Below are positions 34,815 to 36,349 of a stretch of 36,349 bases of DNA, piece after piece. Source of the stretch: an uncultured Synergistales bacterium (GTDB lineage: Bacteria > Synergistota > Synergistia > Synergistales > Aminobacteriaceae). The translations under genes were made by a program, and so were the position numbers. The DNA is taken from assembly GCA_905233645.1 (NCBI GenBank), contig CAJODZ010000014.1, positions 1 to 36,349 on the forward strand. The letters run 5' to 3'. Below the pieces are notes generated by a model, which worked only from the letters and a program-made list of their open reading frames with translations, did no database searches and was not told the DNA's origin. Within the stretch, counting starts at the first letter, position 1. Every line of letters starts with the position of its first letter.

Positions 34815-35735
34815 TTATAGACCGACGCGGTATAAAAATTCCCAGAAAAGCATTCTTGATATTCGTGCTAAGTTTAAAATTTTTAACGCACTCAATACAT
34901 TTTTTGTTATTTGTTTCATCGTTAAAGGTTTTTTCTCAATTTTTGACGCATTCAACATAACTTCAAAGGCTTGTTCTGGTGTTGTAATATTTTCGCCCCA
35001 AGCTGATTTTAAATAATAATGCCAGTATAAATATTGCGCTGGACTTCCTGTAACTTGCCATGACTTAGGTGTTGCTGGAGTATGAATAATTCTGTTGCTT
35101 AAATCATCTTTGGTTTTTGTAGTCATTTGATTGAAGCGTCCGTCTAAAAATTTCACGTGTTTAAAAAATAACGCGTTCAAAATATCTTGGTCAGGATATG
35201 GCACAACATGTTTATGACGTTTAAGCCATGTAACTCCCTTTTCAAAGAGATGGCCTATTTTACGAAGTTCTTTTAAATTCATATACATTACACCCGAATT
35301 AAAATAATCTTTTACATCGCAATCACCTAATTTGCATTTTAAAATTTGGTATTTATTTTTATTGACAGTAATCCATTTTGTAACCCATTCATCACGAATG
35401 ACACCGGCATAATAATTTTCTAGTTTTGTATCCCATAATTCTTTTATATCAAGATTGACAATAATGTCACAGTCAAGATAAATAATTTTATCCAATTTTA
35501 TAAGCTCAGGTATGAAAAATCTGAATGCTGCTCCGATTGAATAGGTGTGTTGGAAAAGTTTTAATGCATCGCCTTGAATTTGTTTAGCGTATTCCGTAAC
35601 GTCGATTAAATTAACTTCTTGATTATATTTTTCAGCTGTTCTTAAAAATTTTTGGCGGTTATCCTGCGTTAAAGTTTCATCGTGCAAAATATATATACAT
35701 ACGGGCGATTTAGTGTTCTCAAAAATCGAAGTCAT
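34815..35735 (-). CDS. GT8-family glycosyltransferase (5' end out of frame with its start site)
   Basis: LPS-type family 8 glycosyltransferase. KIIYLDCDIIV has the DxD Mn/nucleotide-sugar motif, FNSGVMYMNLKELR and PYPDQDILNALF are classic GT8 blocks, and the tail is basic and amphipathic (IARISRMLFWEFLYRVG-like). The coordinate starts at ATG 35735, but family homology continues upstream in the same frame: KISIALSVYDPKGTYSQHAGVV (to about 35804), so that ATG is internal. The frame has no ATG, GTG or TTG further up. The real start is probably TTG 35917 behind AAAGGAGG, separated by a heptamer repeat that is out of frame here. Probably adds a sugar to surface glycan. Confidence 0.85.
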   Translation of the reverse strand: MTSIFENTKSPVCIYILHDETLTQDNRQKFLRTAEKYNQEVNLIDVTEYAKQIQGDALKLFQHTYSIGAAFRFFIPELIKLDKIIYLDCDIIVNLDIKELWDTKLENYYAGVIRDEWVTKWITVNKNKYQILKCKLGDCDVKDYFNSGVMYMNLKELRKIGHLFEKGVTWLKRHKHVVPYPDQDILNALFFKHVKFLDGRFNQMTTKTKDDLSNRIIHTPATPKSWQVTGSPAQYLYWHYYLKSAWGENITTPEQAFEVMLNASKIEKKPLTMKQITKNVLSALKILNLARISRMLFWEFLYRVGL

Positions 35736-35821
35736 TACAACTCCAGCGTGTTGCGAGTAAGTGCCTTTAGGGTCATAAACTGATAATGCTATAGAAATTT
35801 TGTCGTTTGGGTTATCCTGTG

Positions 35822-35917
35822 TTAGGGTGTAATTATGGCTCGTGGCTCGTGGCTCGTGGCTCGTGGTGGCTCGTGGCTCGTGGCTCGTGGCTCGTGATTG
35901 TACTGTAAATCTGTCAA
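35822..35917 (-). CDS. Out-of-frame leader reading (OFF state) of the GT8 gene
   Basis: From TTG 35917, with AAAGGAGG 8 nt upstream, the frame reads MTDLQYNHEPRATSHEPP, then RATSHEPRAIITP and a TAA at 35822-35824 (31 codons). The repeat encodes HEPRATS-type heptapeptides. With a tract length divisible by three (one extra or two fewer heptamers) this frame joins the GT8 frame at NYTLTQDN. It is probably not a peptide gene in its own right. Confidence 0.6.
   Translation of the reverse strand: MTDLQYNHEPRATSHEPPRATSHEPRAIITP
35837..35895 (-). repeat. Heptanucleotide tandem repeat (ACGAGCC)x4-ACC-(ACGAGCC)x4
   Basis: On the plus strand GGCTCGT occurs four times, then GGT, then four more times, 59 nt in all. 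The unit is not a multiple of three, so each gain or loss by slippage shifts the frame. It lies between the ribosome site/TTG start and the conserved GT8 sequence. Confidence 0.95.
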
Positions 35918-35971
35918 GAGGTCAACCTCCTTTAAAATTTTTTGACGCGCTAAATTTTATCATGAACGCAC

Positions 35972-36005
35972 AAAAAACCCTCCCCGAATTTAAATCAGGA
36001 AGGGA
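35972..36005 (-). terminator. Terminator of secF
   Basis: Minus-strand CCCTTCCTGA pairs with TCGGGGAGGG (G-U pairs allowed), AT-rich loop, followed by TTTTTTG. It separates secF from the GT8 gene. Confidence 0.8.
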
Positions 36006-36040
36006 ATAATATTTTTATGTTGCGTTAAGTTTTTGACAAA

Positions 36041-36349
36041 TTATTTTTTATCTTGCCACTCAACTAATAAACCAGTCGCGACAAAAATTGAACTCCATGT
36101 ACCGGCGATAATTCCTGCTAACATTGCATAACTGAAAGCCATTAACACAGGCCCGCCCCAAATACATAATGCTATTACAGGGAATAACGTTGTTAAAGTT
36201 GTGTTAATTGTACGCGAGATTGTTTGATTTAATGACCTGTTCACGAGATTTACAATGCCGTCGCGCGAAAGCGTACCCCAATTTTCACGAACTCTATCTA
36301 AAATTATTATCGTGTTGTTCAGCGAATAACCTACGATTGTCAAAATTGC
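36041..36349 (-). CDS. secF: Protein translocase subunit SecF, C-terminal end (partial)
   Basis: The frame runs off the right edge of the window. TIVGYSLNNTIIILDRVREN is the SecF signature at the start of the C-terminal membrane bundle; LVNRSLNQTISRTINTTLTTLFPVIALCIWGGPVLMAFSYAMLAGIIAGTWSSIFVATGLLVEW covers the last helices. SecDF uses proton motive force to pull exported proteins through SecYEG. secD is expected just upstream, outside the window. The TTG codon at 36343 is internal, not a start. Confidence 0.92.
   Translation of the reverse strand, partial: AILTIVGYSLNNTIIILDRVRENWGTLSRDGIVNLVNRSLNQTISRTINTTLTTLFPVIALCIWGGPVLMAFSYAMLAGIIAGTWSSIFVATGLLVEWQDKK

Noticed and set aside
35837-35895. 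CRISPR-like array
   Set aside because: The units are 7 nt and adjoining, with no spacers; it is a tandem microsatellite.

Overview
The window is about 36 kb of AT-rich bacterial chromosome carrying mostly housekeeping genes. The gene set points to a strict anaerobe: HydF (FeFe-hydrogenase maturation), formate-THF ligase with FchA cyclohydrolase, a DUF362 ferredoxin-type protein and a ferredoxin-linked aldo/keto reductase. The style of the ribosomal proteins, NusG, L33 and the Lon-like protease suggests a Synergistota-like, probably host-associated organism. That placement is an impression from protein sequence and was not tested.

Layout. 1-2826 (+): the 3' end of lspA running in frame into a GT4 glycosyltransferase, a small GNAT protein, and a ferredoxin-type aldo/keto reductase split by a frameshift. 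3103-9877 (-): coiled-coil secreted protein, dnaJ, acpS, slipin, alaS, ruvX. 10031-11225 (+): a DapA/NanA-family lyase and a small membrane protein. 11261-12394 (-): DUF362 iron-sulfur protein. 12528-16521 (-): rpmG, tRNA-Trp, secE, nusG, rplK, rplA, an L10 leader, rplJ, rplL, then a small coiled-coil membrane protein. 16709-20330 (+): class A penicillin-binding protein and hydF. 20525-27498 (-): a compact run folD, secreted protein, TPR protein, Lon-like protease, endonuclease III, dprA. 27562 to about 28900: a TnpB-only IS200/IS605-type insertion between folD and the divergent folate genes. 29033-31742 (+): fhs, fchA, folK. 31745-36349: secreted protein, sirC-like gene, tRNA-Arg, a frameshifted tannase-type esterase, a GT8 glycosyltransferase behind a heptanucleotide repeat, and the 3' end of secF.

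How genes work together. FolD here lacks the lysine needed for cyclohydrolase activity, while FchA, a separate cyclohydrolase, sits next to formate-THF ligase. The one-carbon pathway therefore looks divided as Fhs, FchA and FolD.

Most notable: (1) a GGCTCGT heptamer tract (8 copies) between a good start site and the GT8 reading frame. It is out of frame as sequenced and would come into frame with one more copy, which is the signature of phase variation. (2) A three-copy intergenic repeat of 150-200 bp, each copy beginning with a covarying terminator hairpin. (3) A tRNA-Trp lacking 7 nt of its D-arm, including G18G19. (4) A TnpB with the relocated catalytic glutamate seen in Fanzor-like nucleases and no zinc ribbon. 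Three single-base frame problems (lspA/GT4, aldo/keto reductase, esterase) may be real decay or homopolymer sequencing errors.
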